From Spodoptera frugiperda (lineage: Eukaryota; Arthropoda; Insecta; Lepidoptera; Noctuidae), in NCBI RefSeq assembly GCF_023101765.2, contig NC_064212.1:9052001-9116000 (forward strand): a stretch of DNA of 64,000 bases, in the 5' to 3' direction. The position numbers and the translations under genes are program-made. This document shows positions 43,601 through 53,316 of this stretch, piece after piece. The notes below the pieces were generated by a model. The model was not told where the DNA came from. It did not search any database and saw only the letters and a list, made by a program, of their open reading frames with translations. The stretch's first letter is position 1. Each line of letters starts with the position of its first letter.

Positions 43601-44699
43601 TAGGTTCAACAAGACACCTTTGAGCTCCCGGGGCACTTATGCGATAGAATCTATGCCTTAGGTTATGTTTGTCACCATGATAGCAGACTGAACAGAGATC
43701 ATAGTTACTGCATTCTGCACACTTCCAACGGATACCTGTAACAATGATTTATCAGTTGATTATCAAAAAGAATTCTACTTATTATGGAAGGTAGGCTTTA
43801 GGTCAAAATACAAAATTAACAGTAATTTATAAAAAGAAAAAAATATACAAACCAAATATGGGTTGTTGTCTACAAGTATCACACATAGTTCCTTCATGTT
43901 TGACACCGGTCGGAGCACTGTCCAGTATACGCAAGTCGTATGCTCCTGAACATCTATAGTTGGCTGCAGTTCCATTGTCCCACACAACTACTACTTCTTC
44001 AGGAGACTCAAAGTTCCTCACAGTACCAACATGACCCTCACCACCATCCTGCAGAGTTTCACATGTTTATTAATACCATTGAACATTTAGTCATCAAGTA
44101 GTTAAATGAAAAAGTAGCCAGCTGAGTCCATGAGTGAAGTTTAGTTTGGCAAGGTATAGAACAGAAATTGAAGTTTGTAAGACATGAATATGTCCGGTAT
44201 AAATAAAGCCAAACTAATTAGTGAGAACATATCTCCTCACACATTCCCATAAGATTTTTGTTTACATCATCTTTTACAAATCATAATAACTCTATTTCAA
44301 CAACAAATATTTTGGTACTAAGAGTACAAATGTATCATGTCTTTTAATTAAGTGCTGTTTACTAAAGTTAACTACAAACATTCAAATTAATAATGAATTT
44401 TTGATTTGTTGTAATGGAATCTGTCATTAATGATCATAAAACTTATGAGTTCTGAGTATATACGTGATATTGTAGATTGTATCAACTACCAGGAAACATT
44501 GTTATGTTATAAGTAAAATCACAAATTGTTTACAATTTCAGAGAACATTTATTTGAATATTATTTATGAAAAATAAACAGTGATCTACCTGTTTGCCCCA
44601 CTTCCAATCTGGACCCCGAATTACTCGGGCTCCGACTCCTTCCATCATAAATCTAGTAGCCCTTGAAGATGTTGATGATCCAGGTATATTAGGTTCCAT
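1521..44699 (-). CDS. mib1: E3 ubiquitin-protein ligase mind bomb (mib1 type), 5' part; 3' end outside window
   Basis: RING E3 ligase that ubiquitinates the Notch ligands Delta and Serrate/Jagged and drives their endocytosis in the signal-sending cell. Coding exons on the minus strand, in order: 44699-44589, 44048-43853, 43735-43539, 43328-43161, 43016-42909, 42636-42451, 40601-40449, 40128-39984, 39445-39264, 38980-38711, 10815-10664 (also present as 1672-1521). Phases agree at every junction, giving about 622 residues. First Mib/HERC2 domain about 20-85; ZZ zinc finger 93-130 (C93, C96, C108, C111, C117, C120, H126, H130); second Mib/HERC2 about 155-230, with the typical stretch VDWQWEDQDGG; MIB-specific repeats about 260-420; then ankyrin repeats to the last exon. 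The RING fingers expected at the C-terminus lie left of the window. The start codon is the first ATG of the first exon with Mib homology. Exons 10 and 11 are 27.9 kb apart, against 0.08-1.8 kb for the other introns. Confidence 0.96.
4232..4331. other. Assembly gap of 100 N
   Basis: Exactly 100 unknown bases, the conventional placeholder for a gap of unknown length between scaffolded contigs. It coincides with the end of the left duplicate copy, so sequence order and distance across it should not be trusted. Confidence 0.99.
4332..9073. other. Single-copy intronic/intergenic stretch between the two duplicate copies
   Basis: About 4.7 kb between the gap and the right copy. No exon with ankyrin or RING homology was found on either strand. 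It alternates AT-rich sequence with GC-rich blocks (about 4880-5000, 6890-6990, 7220-7640, 8080-8290, 8720-8960) whose composition suggests conserved noncoding DNA. Open frames here are short and lack recognisable motifs. If the duplication is a haplotype overlap, this stretch should also match the sequence left of base 1. Confidence 0.6.
9804..9903. repeat. GCTACG-rich degenerate repeat (right copy)
   Basis: Right-copy counterpart of 731-829, with the same GCTACG occurrences and spacing. It lies in the 3' flank (transcription sense) of the mib1 ankyrin exon. Confidence 0.7.
10664..10815 (-). CDS. mib1: mib1 exon 11 (ankyrin repeat), copy in the contig continuous with the gene body
   Basis: A 152-nt exon with acceptor TTGCAG and donor AAG/GTAATG. 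It encodes an ankyrin segment beginning DSEGDTPLHDVISKKRDD and ending FNALHHAALRGNP plus a split codon. The preceding exon ends in phase 0, which matches. The exon leaves phase 2, so the following exon must start by completing an AG-N codon; none was found in the window, so it should lie to the left. This copy has no gap between it and exons 1-10 and is the better candidate for the real exon position. Confidence 0.93.
13397..17010. other. mib1 large intron, segment 1: no gene seen
   Basis: AT-rich sequence with isolated GC-rich patches, for example 15290-15345 and 15815-15905. No exon-like open frame flanked by splice sites was recognised on either strand, and no tRNA-like or hairpin RNA gene could be supported by eye. 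Confidence 0.6.
17011..17573. mobile_element. Non-autonomous lepidopteran repeat with TCTG/TCCG simple-repeat start and GGCCGGTTTTT end
   Basis: Begins with a run of TCTG and TCCG tetranucleotides (about 17011-17040) and ends with GAGTCCGACTCGCACTTGGC followed by CGGTTTTT. I recognise this terminal phrase as a very abundant dispersed repeat of moths and butterflies. The internal part is AT-rich and non-coding. The family name (SINE, Helitron or the 3' end of a non-LTR element) cannot be settled from this copy. No clear target-site duplication was seen. Confidence 0.75.
31682..31803. repeat. Diverged noncoding module, copy 1
   Basis: About 120 bp that aligns with 33173-33286 in the same orientation. 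Shared phrases include CGATTCAAATTGAAAGAGCA and, about 70 bp further, short blocks around GAATA, CAAATAGGCATA and AAATGAAATGG. Neither copy is coding. Similarity is high in the centre and falls to scattered words on the right, suggesting an old duplication with a constrained core. Confidence 0.7.
33173..33286. repeat. Diverged noncoding module, copy 2
   Basis: Partner of 31682-31803. It begins near ACATTATTCCCCGAT, contains the same CGATTCAAATTGAAAGAGCA core and ends around CCAGAAATGGAAGG. It lies about 1.5 kb from copy 1 in the same intron. Confidence 0.7.
35005..35120. mobile_element. Dispersed-repeat fragment (TCTG-run, GATTTTGACGGGATTTT type)
   Basis: A TCTG tetranucleotide run followed by TCTGGAGCGATTTTGACGGG, a phrase I recognise from abundant non-autonomous elements in lepidopteran genomes. 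A possible small relative lies at 41738-41785. The boundaries are approximate and no terminal duplications were seen. Confidence 0.6.
35350..35500. mobile_element. Retroelement-derived fragment (CCTGTGGGGGTCGTAAGAGG type)
   Basis: Contains TCCCTCCATCCCTGTGGGGG followed by TCGTAAGAGGCGATTGGGGG, a conserved phrase of a lepidopteran dispersed element, probably of non-LTR origin. It gives a short open frame but not a complete reverse-transcriptase or other domain, so it is treated as a dead fragment. Confidence 0.55.
36372..36420. repeat. Diverged noncoding module, second pair, copy 1
   Basis: Contains GTTCGAGACAGCGTCTAAAC followed by AAATAGCGTAGTTAAGACTT and CCCC. This matches 36639-36687 at most positions, in the same orientation, about 270 bp away. 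It is non-coding and lies in the large mib1 intron. Confidence 0.65.
36639..36687. repeat. Diverged noncoding module, second pair, copy 2
   Basis: Contains GTTCGAGAACATCTAAACAA followed by ATAACGTAGTTAGATTTCCC. It is the partner of 36372-36420. Confidence 0.65.
36740..38700. other. mib1 large intron, segment 3 next to exon 10: no gene seen
   Basis: About 2 kb of mostly AT-rich intron. No splice-bounded open frame, repeat family or RNA gene was recognised. Confidence 0.55.
38711..38980 (-). CDS. mib1: mib1 exon 10 (ankyrin repeats)
   Basis: A 270-nt exon of exactly 90 codons, phase 0 at both ends, with a TAG acceptor at 38981-38983 and a CAG/GTAAGT donor. It encodes about 2.5 ankyrin repeats with the motifs AAQNGHVEVIRALVEAGADV and QTPLHIAVNKGHLGVVRTLL and ends in HPSLQ. 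That joins in frame to DSEGDTPLHD of the next exon, as in Mib1 of other animals. The exon is unusually GC-rich and Ala/Arg-rich for this locus. The neighbouring exon 9 (39264-39445) carries the start of the ankyrin block (NEELVKAAANGDA). Confidence 0.95.
39152..39234. mobile_element. Short dispersed-repeat fragment (GAGTCACCTGATGGTAAGCGAT type)
   Basis: A T-run, ATGGAAT, then GGCAAACGAGC and GAGTCACCTGATGGTAAGCG, a very common lepidopteran repeat phrase. A second copy is at 52811-52865 and a more diverged one at about 39050-39115 (GTCGTCTGATGGTAAATAAC, GCCCATGGGCACATG). It lies in the mib1 intron between exons 9 and 10 and is far too short to be autonomous. Confidence 0.65.
40635..40853 (-). 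mobile_element. 5'-truncated SINE with 13-bp target-site duplication
   Basis: Reverse-orientation copy of the SINE at 53024-53316, covering its 3' two thirds: a GT-rich tail at the left, then the AATAGGGGGTGAGCC-type body, ending at the TCTCAGTAG/TTTCGAA region. The tRNA-like head with A and B boxes is missing. It is flanked by perfect copies of TTTAACGTATTGT at 40622-40634 and 40854-40866. 5' truncation plus a target-site duplication is the signature of LINE-type reverse transcription. It lies in the mib1 intron upstream of exon 7. Confidence 0.9.
40893..41098 (+). mobile_element. Second-family tRNA-derived SINE
   Basis: Begins near GGCTGCATGGTTTACGCGGT and has a box-B-like GGTTTCGATTCCCGC. 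The body contains TTGTTGTTTCGGGTCTGGGT and GAAAATCCTAGTGTGGGGCA and ends in an A-run (about 41089-41098). I recognise it as an abundant SINE family in noctuoid moths. It starts about 27 bp right of the 13-bp target-site copy of the truncated SINE. No convincing target-site duplication of its own was found. Confidence 0.75.
41100..42440. other. mib1 intron between exons 6 and 7: no gene seen
   Basis: AT-rich intron sequence. Only a short repeat-like scrap at about 41738-41785 (TATTACTAGTATATAAAGC) was noted. Confidence 0.5.
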
Positions 44700-45341
44700 T
44701 GGAACAATATTATTAAGTTGTATAAGATAGTAAAAAGTTATTTATTCACTCCACCTAGCTCTAAAGATAAATGTCAAAACTTTTGATTTGACAGGTAGAA
44801 TTTCATTCGGTAACGTTGTCAAAATTCTTCTATTTCCGGGAAGTCAAACAGTAAATTCAAAAATCTAGATTATGAACGAACCGAAAACAGTCATCTGACA
44901 TAAATAAAAAAATATTTATATTATGTGTGCTAGTTAAATGATTTTAAAATGTCTTATATCTATTTAACGAAATCCAAGTATTTGTTGGATATATATTTCC
45001 ACTTCATAAGTTTTTCTTAAAATATTCGTAGTCTGTTATCTTTTAAAGACACATGACAATGACAGTTGACAGCTGAGCTGTCTGAGAATGTCAATGTCGA
45101 TTATTTCAGCAGTGATGTTTTTCGTGCACCAGGATCTATTTAAATATAATTAGATTGATCTTGACTGGCTTCAGTTTTCATAATTCCTTGAAGTTTTAAT
45201 TTGAAGAACATTGTGCGTGCTCTTTGAAGTCTGGTGGAACCGTGCAAATGTTTATTTTTATATAAACTGCATTCTTATTCAATATAAATCTGATCAGTTA
45301 TCAGAATATATCAGTGTCAAGCTTACATAAACATTAGAACG
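44700..45341. promoter_or_regulatory. Probable shared divergent promoter region of mib1 and Cables
   Basis: The start codons of mib1 (44699, leftward) and Cables (45342, rightward) are 642 bp apart, with only noncoding sequence between them. Both 5' UTRs and both promoters therefore probably lie here, unless distant 5' exons exist. No clear TATA box is assigned. Transcription start sites cannot be fixed by eye. Confidence 0.6.
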
Positions 45342-48300
45342 ATGGCTAACAATCGCAATAAATATGAGAAAGCTCGAAGACGTTTATCAGCTGTAACATT
45401 TCTATCAAATATATCATTAGATGGGAAGATGAGAGACCCGGAGTTGGTTCATGTAATTGAAAAAACACCGAAAAAAGACAAAATTGAGTCAGCTTCTAAG
45501 GCTATTGATATTGTCAAAGACACTGCTTTACGAAACAGTGTCCGACACAAGAATAAGGCGTCAAATTCGAGCCCGGTCCACCGCCTAGGGGCCGACAATC
45601 ATTCTGTAAGCTCAGACTCAGAACACACCAATACTATAACACCTGTGAAGGGTGTAAATACTTCTTTCATCAGGGAGAGGTAACATTATCCTATACTCAC
45701 CTAATTTATAGTACCTTGCTATTTTTAATTAACAATTTACAGTGTTTACCCCAATGAATTATAAGATAGTTACTTAATAAATGTTGTAAAATTTCAATAT
45801 TTACTTAATAATTGTGGTAAAATGTCTACACATTTATTTAGTAAGACAGTTAATCTTTGTCATTAATTTAATATCTGTTAAATGTAAACATACTAAGTTA
45901 CGACTGATAATAATCCATAAATCAACCAAATCTATTATATTGCCTATCTACTGTGATTGCAGATAAATTAGTAAAGATTAAAAAGTAATTAATTATCTTA
46001 TAAATAACTCTTTACTACTTTGATAAAAGTATTTCACTAAATAATTGCTTAGCAACAATAAAGGAAAAAATTCTCTTGTATTCTAATGGGTTAAGTTGTT
46101 GAATACATTTCTTATTTTATAGATGTTCTTCGGGAACAACAGAATCATTTAAGGAAAAGCATGGCTCATCTAGATCTAGGAAACCTCACCTTGTTACCCT
46201 TACTGGTTCTAATGCAGATGATAAAAGCAGTTCAGAAAGCCTTAACTTTGGTAAATAACCCACTGTCTATTCTATGTTCATTTTGTGACCTATCTGTGGA
46301 CTGACATTTACTGTGGATGTAATAACTTTTCAGGCAAGTTTAGGACCAGTAACACTTGTATCCCCGAACACCATGCATTAACAAAAGAGGTCCGCATGGT
46401 AAGACCAAGTAAAGGAGTTTCTTTCAGGGATGAGAGACTGGCAATAGCACCAGGACAGGGTGCCCCTTGTGTTATATTCAGTACTATACCATACTCTAAG
46501 ACTGTCCGCAATGCACGGTAATGTATATTATGTCTATGTTTTATAATTGTTTGCATGAAAATCTGTGACTTAATAACTTGGGTAAAGAAACTCTAAAACT
46601 ATGCATCTTCCTTTTAGTTCTGATCTAAGAAAAGATGGTGTTAGAAGGAGGAACACATCAGGGCCAAGACCACTGTCATCCATTACTGACAATGGTATGG
46701 ATCCCTTTGACCTTCTTGGTTTGGAAAAGGAAGAAAATGGCCAGGAAATTTCATATTCTAAACTGTTGGTGCCATCAAAAGTATGTACTAGGGAGCAGTA
46801 TAAAAAAATGTATGAAGGTGACTTTACTGAGAAGTCTAATTGGAAAGTGGTAAACAGACACCCCCATGTGATTGCAAGGTAATTTTGGTTTTGTTAACAT
46901 TTTAAAACTACTGACCACTCATGTAAGATCTAAGTTCTTAAGAATTATTGCAAGTGGTAGCATTAATTGCAGACTAGATCCGCCAATATGTCCAAGTATA
47001 TCTGTTGAAGTCTAATATTGATGTAATTTCTGAAGTACCAACCTTCTATATGTTTACACAAACCATGTGTTGTGCATGTTATTTGAATGTTTTACTTTTT
47101 CAATGAGTGTCCATCTTCTCTATCTAATACTATATTATTCATGTGATAAGTTAGATTCTACATCAACAAATAATATTACAAAACCAATTCAAATTAAATG
47201 TATCCAAATGTTTTTGATTTTTGTGTTGGTGTTGTCTTCTTGATTTCTACATGTGTTTGCAGTGTGTTTACATTTCTACACTCAATAAATAACTTATTTA
47301 TCAATATTAGATCTTAATGGATTCAAAACATTTATAATTATGATGCAGTGCACTTCATATCTGACATTTATTTATCAGTTATTATAACAAACATTTACAC
47401 ATGATCACAAACATACACTCACAACTATCTTACAAATTTTCCACACATTGGTGTTTGCATACATTACTATTGAATGCATTTTGAAAGTCATACGATCTTC
47501 ACAATCATTTCATCACTAACAAATTTGACTTTCAGGACTAAGTTATTGACGAGGCACAAGGATAAAAAATGGTAAACACTGAACAGATTAAAATCTGCTA
47601 TGCAACACTTAGACTTTGCTAATGCTACTATGTCCCTGCTAAAACTATGGAGTTGTTTCTGTATATTTCACTATATACAGTAGGATAATTTGTATTTTTA
47701 TACTGCTTAGTTTTGGTCAAGTAATCACATTACCAGGTTACTTTAGGTGTTGTGCAGTGAATATTTTTTATAGCTTGATATTTGGGAGTAATTGGTATCT
47801 AATGATAAACTTCACTATATTCTCCACTTACCTTGTACTATGTAAATCCATATTACAGTGACTAATTACGTGAAACTCACATCACCCACTAATCATGGTA
47901 ATTCATTCAACAAACCTGGCCTTGATATGATAAAATTCACAGCTAGAGAATGATTTTAGATAGAGTATGCATGACTACATTGGGAATATAATAATATGTG
48001 AGGTGGAGAGGTTCCAACACAATTAACAAGTTCAACCTTTTGTATTTAGAAGTTTAGAGCATGTTATGAAACCACATCTAACTAACTAATTACTAAATGC
48101 ATGCTAATTTCTTTGTTCTGACATCAAAATAATAAGCCTGCACAACTTGTGACTGTTATAATTCAAATAATTACTATTGTAATTTTTTAGGTGTTTTTCT
48201 TACGAATCGTCTCAGAGGACTGCAATACCATCATCTCCACCACACTCTTCGGTTGATATGAAAACATTTGACTGGGACGAAGGGACATTACTATCGCAAA

Positions 48301-49141
48301 AATATGTAGGTGTAAATAACATTGCTATATTATCATAATAATGTTCTTGAAACTTATCAAATCCATGTTTGTAATAATACTTTACTAAATACAATTAATT
48401 TTGTTACAGGTTCAATACTGCCCCAATGTGCTAGACGACCCAGAGCTCATAGCAGGCAAGCACAGAACACTTCTGACGTTCACATCCTACATGACGTCTA
48501 TTATTGACTACGTGCGACCCCAAGACCTCAAAAAGGAACTCAATGATAAGTTCAGGGAGAAGTTCCCACATATAAAATTGACTCTCAGTAAATTGAGAAG
48601 GTAAATTCATAACAATTATGATATACTTTCGAATACATTGAATACTAATTGTACCATTTTTTCAGCATCAAGAAAGAAATGCGTAAGATTGCGAAACACG
48701 ACAGTGGTGGAGTTGATTTATTGTCAGTCGCCCAGGCGTATGTTTACTTTGAGAAATTGATTCTCGCAAATCTCATTAACAAAGACAATAGGAAATTATG
48801 TGCTGGGGCGTGTTTACTGTTGTCTGCGAAACTCAATGACGTGAAAGGAGAAGCTTTGAAGTCGCTAATAGAGGTAAGATAGTACCTACTTATGTTTTAT
48901 TAGTCTGCCACGACACAGTTGAGAAGCATTTGCTACAAATCTTATGTTTTGTTTGATGTGTAAACTAAATAATAATAATATGTACTATTTACCTTTTCAG
49001 CGCATCGAAACCACGTTTAGAGTAAATAGGAAAGATTTGCTGCGGTTCGAATTCGCAGTGCTGGTGGCGCTGGAGTTTGGTCTGCACGTGCCTCCCTACG
49101 AGGTGTTCCCCCACTACCAGAGATTGCTCCACGATTCGTGA
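45342..49141 (+). CDS. Cables: Cables: CDK5/ABL enzyme-substrate-type cyclin-box protein
   Basis: Cables proteins are adaptors with a C-terminal cyclin-like fold that bind CDKs and non-receptor tyrosine kinases. Coding exons: 45342-45679, 46123-46250, 46334-46517, 46618-46878, 48191-48305, 48410-48600, 48666-48873, 49001-49141. All phases agree, giving 521 residues, with an optional 36-nt exon at 47536-47571. The N-terminal 340 residues are polar and basic, with a conserved patch ISYSKLLVPSK. The cyclin-box region, about residues 343-515, includes PELIAGKHRTLLTF and LCAGACLLLSAKLNDVKG and ends VPPYEVFPHYQRLLHDS. The start is the first ATG of an open exon, in the weak-to-moderate context ACGATGG. 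Cables1 and Cables2 cannot be separated; one copy is expected in an insect. Confidence 0.93.
47536..47571 (+). CDS. Cables: Candidate 36-nt cassette microexon of Cables
   Basis: Lies between Cables exons 46618-46878 and 48191-48305. It is preceded by TTTGACTTTCAG and followed by GTAAAC. It is exactly 12 codons long and keeps the phase: both junctions split a codon after two bases, so the reading frame stays open with or without it. It would insert TKLLTRHKDKKW or equivalent basic residues. The short length and imperfect donor make it uncertain. Confidence 0.45.
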
Positions 49142-51966
49142 CCTTGGCGCAGACTGGCCTTCGAGCCATGTATACGCGTGTGTCACAGAAGACGTGCCAC
49201 CATCGTAGACAATCTAAGAGCTAGTGCCTGGATGTAAAGTGTTCATTGATATTAAAACAATGTTAAAAACATTTTTGAGATAAAGTGAAGCTGTTAAACT
49301 AGGCGAAATGGAAAATTACTAACATAATATTCTTATGAAATTAAGTACAGCTTTCTTTCTCACAGAGTATGTAAACGCGGCGACCAAAAAAGGCGAAATA
49401 ACAGATAATAAAATGCTTGGAGTAGCTAGTCTCTTATGCTATAGAGACTCTAACTTAGAATCTAATCAAACCACATTGTGGAGTTTCAAGTTAATGCAGC
49501 TAAGATAAATCTTTGCGAATATTTTGTACAGCTTAGTGTTTATGTAATTTGTAGAAAGTAGAAACATTAGGTAACTTGGTAATTAAAATAATTTCACTTA
49601 AATTACATCGAAATTATGCTAACCTAGCCTTAAGATTGTTTACTAGAATACAGGTCCATTAAAATCTAGTACATATTTTGTCATAGATAGTAAAATGTAA
49701 GTAGTTCAAATTGAAACTAATTGAAATGGTTATACCAGCTATTATAATATGTGAATAAAAATATTTTATTAATAGTTTAGAAATAATTATGAATTAAATA
49801 ATAATATTTTCAAAAAATATTCCTATTATGCAACGACACTATGTGCTCCTCCTAATTGACTAGTCACGGCATCGTAATGCTCGTTTTATTTTAATGTAAC
49901 GTATAATGTAATATATATAATGTTAATTAACTCATCGGCCCCAATATAAATAATAATTGCAATTAGATTAAAATTGTTTAAAGGGCCTCTGCGAGTTGGC
50001 TTCGGCTCCTCGTACGCCTTCCCAAAGTCCGGGACCCTGTGGTCCCGTGAATGGAAAGGACACATTGAAAATTGTAAGTTTTGTATTACGAAAGAAATTG
50101 ATAATATTTACTCAACACTTAAAGTGTAAAGTTGACTTGTTGATTGAATAATCATGATTAGTTGAATACTCACCGGATAATGTTGCTCAATCAACTGTTA
50201 TGTAACATTAGCTTACTGTAAATACAGTATTAAATAAGTAAAATAGAAAATATTCATCTTGCGATGCCCAGGCGCTGCTTCAAATTTTTAGAGCCGGCGC
50301 TCACTGCCGGCATGGCACGGCAGATTGTGCTACGGTCTGCCATGATCGCTGCAGAAGTGACAACCTTATTTCAACTGTCTTAGCTATCATAATTCCTCGA
50401 CACAAAATTACCCTTACGTCTCGCGAATTGCAATGGCATCGTGGTACCGAAATGAAGTAATATGAACACTAAGTGCATTGAAATATGATTGAAAATTACT
50501 TATTTAGTATAATCGAAAATAACTTGATTAACGTGCCGTGCCGTTAATGAGCACTGGCCCTTATTGTACATATTTGATCCTTCTATCTCTAGCATCCACA
50601 CCTCGCCATCTTAGTTAAATATTGTAATGTTATAAATTGTATTATAGCCAAATATTGCAGCTGTGATATGAACACATGTATTTATCTATCTAAATAAGCT
50701 AAGCTAAGTAAATAGTGGTCACGTCGGAAGTTATTTATTTTCGTTACATTTGAGCTAGAGTACGAAACACATAGGTGTAAGTGTTATCTTATTTTTATTA
50801 TAAGTACCTAAATGGTGTGCAATCTAATGTTTGTTTTAATAAATTCTTGAAAAGATTATCTCTAGTTTAATTTATAACCAAACTTAACTCTGTATTACCT
50901 ATTTTATACGATTTCGTAACTTTAATCAGTACAGGAAAAAAATAGGGCTAGTAAATACCCTCTTTCTTATGTATCCGTATTATTTAGTTTTTACATATAG
51001 TAACTATATGTATGGGTGTATATTTAGTTAATATTTTTATTATGTATGTGTAACTAATTATTATTGAATATACAACCTATGTGGCGTATGTTGTTAAAAG
51101 GTGCGTGCTGCACCTAAGTTACCGCAGTCTACGCTTGACGGCTTGACGTGCCACCCCACGTGTCACTGAACTACACGCTTGAGAGCACGCTGTAAATGCT
51201 GTTCCAATCACCTAAGAAATAACTTGAGTAAACGATAGGTGTACTTACTTATCAATACTTGATTATATTATTTATGACTTTCACACACCACATTAACAAC
51301 CCATATGTGGCCATTGTTGACCAAAAACGTCTTCTCGCACGGAGAAGGTTTGAGCGTTAATCACCACGTTTGCTCATTACGGGTTGGTGACTTCAAACTT
51401 ATAATTAGGTAGATATAATAAGACTAGATTTCCTCATGATGTTTTGCTTCACCCTCGTCTATGGCTGGTCAGTGTCTCAATAAACTTAAAAAGCACATAC
51501 ACCTAGGTAAGGACCTACCTATATATTGGTAGTCCCTAAAAATTAACAACTCCTACCTTACAGCACCGCGCCGCAACAATTCGTTACATACCTATATCGC
51601 GAGTTCGATTCCGATAAATATTAGTATGCAATAGGTGCAGTAACTTTAGTGTAAAATTGTTAATAAACACAGGATTCTAAAAAAACTCTTAGATTATGAT
51701 AGAGGGTTCTAAATGCAATAGGTCTATAATAACAGCTCTGTAATTAAAATAATAAAAACGCCGATACCAGTTTACACAATGATTATTTGGATCACTGAAA
51801 TTGCTTTAACATTATCGAAGGTACCTACCTGCTTATGTCCTAACTCGTCCGCTCCACATTGTAAAGTTGAAATACCCGATATAAGTACATGTTTTATTCA
51901 TTCTAGTTTAGAAATAAAATAGTATTCGTACCTCAATCACGTAAGGAAATCGCTTTTCAGTGTAAA
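49142..51966. other. Cables 3' UTR and intergenic region
   Basis: AT-rich, with several AATAAA hexamers (for example near 49754 and 50839) that could end the Cables mRNA. The position cannot be chosen by eye. No open reading frame with splice sites, tRNA or repeat family was recognised. A GC-rich island at about 49980-50050 has no assigned function. Confidence 0.5.
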
Positions 51967-52793
51967 ATGAGTGTTAAGGTAAATTCAAGTGATAGAAAAA
52001 TTATTCCTGTAGTCAATTGATCGGGTTAAATAAATCTTATGTTTTTTATCTTTTGTTTAAGATATCAGTTCCTTGTGCAGTATTGTGTGTCCTGACATTG
52101 TGCTATGGTCATGAAAATACGACACTGCCGACATCGACACAATCTTTAGCGACGACGGTGACGGCGACGGCGACGACGGTCGGTGAATCAATGGAATCGA
52201 ATGATTCAGCGTCTGACGAGTGGATCTCTAACGACAAAGATCTTGATCAAGATGCTACTATATGGCGGTTTTGGAGACCCTTCAGAAAATTAGGTCAGTG
52301 TTTACATGAAATTGTATTTGAATAACCTTGTTTCGCATTGGTTGAGCCGTTTTAAATGTGATTGTCACGTTACTTCCCTGGTTGATATTGATGATTTCAC
52401 TTCTCGTTATTTATTGTAATATCCGCACCCCTTCCCACCCCATTAGAGAATAAATATTAAGCAAAGTAGGTTAGGTACTTATTACCTAATACATTAGTTA
52501 GATTTTCAGAGTTACCTCGATATAAAGAAGGCAGGTAGGTTAGTGTGGTAGGCAAACGTTGTAGCCCTAATTAATGCACACACACACCACACACTCAGTG
52601 CTAAGGTAATAGGTACCTTACCATATGCTATGTTTTGTTTTCAGGTGAATCAATTTTAAATAAAAAGTTTGCACGTTCCCCTACCATGAAGGAGAGTGGA
52701 CATCGTGGACTAGGTTTTCATCACGACAACCCAAACCGCAAGTTAAAAAATAAAATAAAATTTCTTTTTAAAATAAAACAGTTTGAAATGTGA
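51967..52793 (+). CDS. Unrecognised small secreted protein (130 aa, three exons)
   Basis: Exons 51967-51978 (only ATG AGT GTT AAG, then GTAAAT), 52062-52293 and 52645-52793 join in phase to 130 residues. The join of exons 1 and 2 makes a classic signal peptide, MSVKISVPCAVLCVLTLCYG, with a likely cut near residue 20. The mature part is Thr/Ser-rich (24-45), then acidic (46-68), then aromatic and basic (IWRFWRPFRKLG, 71-82). After a dibasic KK at 88-89 the C-terminus is Lys-rich (113-126). An acidic pro-segment before a basic tail resembles precursors of antimicrobial or signalling peptides, but no family is recognised. AATAAA at 52772-52777 lies just before the stop at 52791-52793, so the 3' UTR would be very short. 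An alternative is a membrane-inserted start further upstream in the open frame from 52017. Confidence 0.6.
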
Positions 52794-52810
52794 TGCTTTT
52801 TATTATTATT

Positions 52811-52865
52811 TTTTTTTATGGAATAGGAGGCAAACGAGCAAACGAGTCACCTGATGGTAAGCGAT
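52811..52865. mobile_element. Short dispersed-repeat fragment
   Basis: A T-run, ATGGAATAGGAGGCAAACGA, then GAGTCACCTGATGGTAAGCG. Same family as 39152-39234. It sits immediately after the secreted-protein gene. Confidence 0.65.
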
Positions 52866-53023
52866 TTATTTTATTTTTTATATACTACCTAATGACTAGC
52901 AGGTATTGATAGGCATACCTACATACGATAGGTACCAAAAAATGTGAATGCAGCAATCTGAATATGTAAGTAAAGATATTTAATGGTGGATATTTAAGAT
53001 ATTGAATATATTTAATTTATTTT

Positions 53024-53316
53024 GCCTCGTTGGTCGAGTGGTCGCAAGTGCGACTGCCGAACAAGGGGTCTCGGGTTCGATTCCCGGGTCGGGCAAAGTA
53101 TTGCTGGGATTTTTTCGGATTTTCGAAAATTTCTCAGTAGTAGCACGCAGTCTGGAATTGTGTCCAGTATATGGCAATAGGCTCACCCCCTATTACATGG
53201 GACTTATAACACAATGGTGAAAAGTGGGTGTACATTGTGTAGCGGCATTACGTGCCGTAATGTGCACCTCTGCCTACCCCTTCGAGAATAAAAAGGCGTG
53301 ACGTTGTGTGTGTGTG
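53024..53316 (+). mobile_element. Full-length tRNA-derived SINE with perfect 12-bp target-site duplication
   Basis: The head GCCTCGTTGGTCGAGTGGTC contains a box-A-like region, and GGGTTCGATTCCC at about 53075-53087 is a good pol III box B. The body runs through CACCCCCTATTACATGGGAC and ends in a GT repeat. It is flanked by perfect TTAATTTATTTT copies at 53012-53023 and 53317-53328. It is nearly intact, hence fairly young, and lies about 285 bp upstream of the RSPH10B start codon. A 5'-truncated relative is at 40635-40853. The tRNA-like head is part of the SINE and not a functional tRNA gene. Confidence 0.92.

Noticed and set aside
53024..53096. tRNA gene
   Set aside because: Box A/B-like sequences are present, but the region is continuous with a SINE body and flanked by target-site duplications; a full cloverleaf is not supported.
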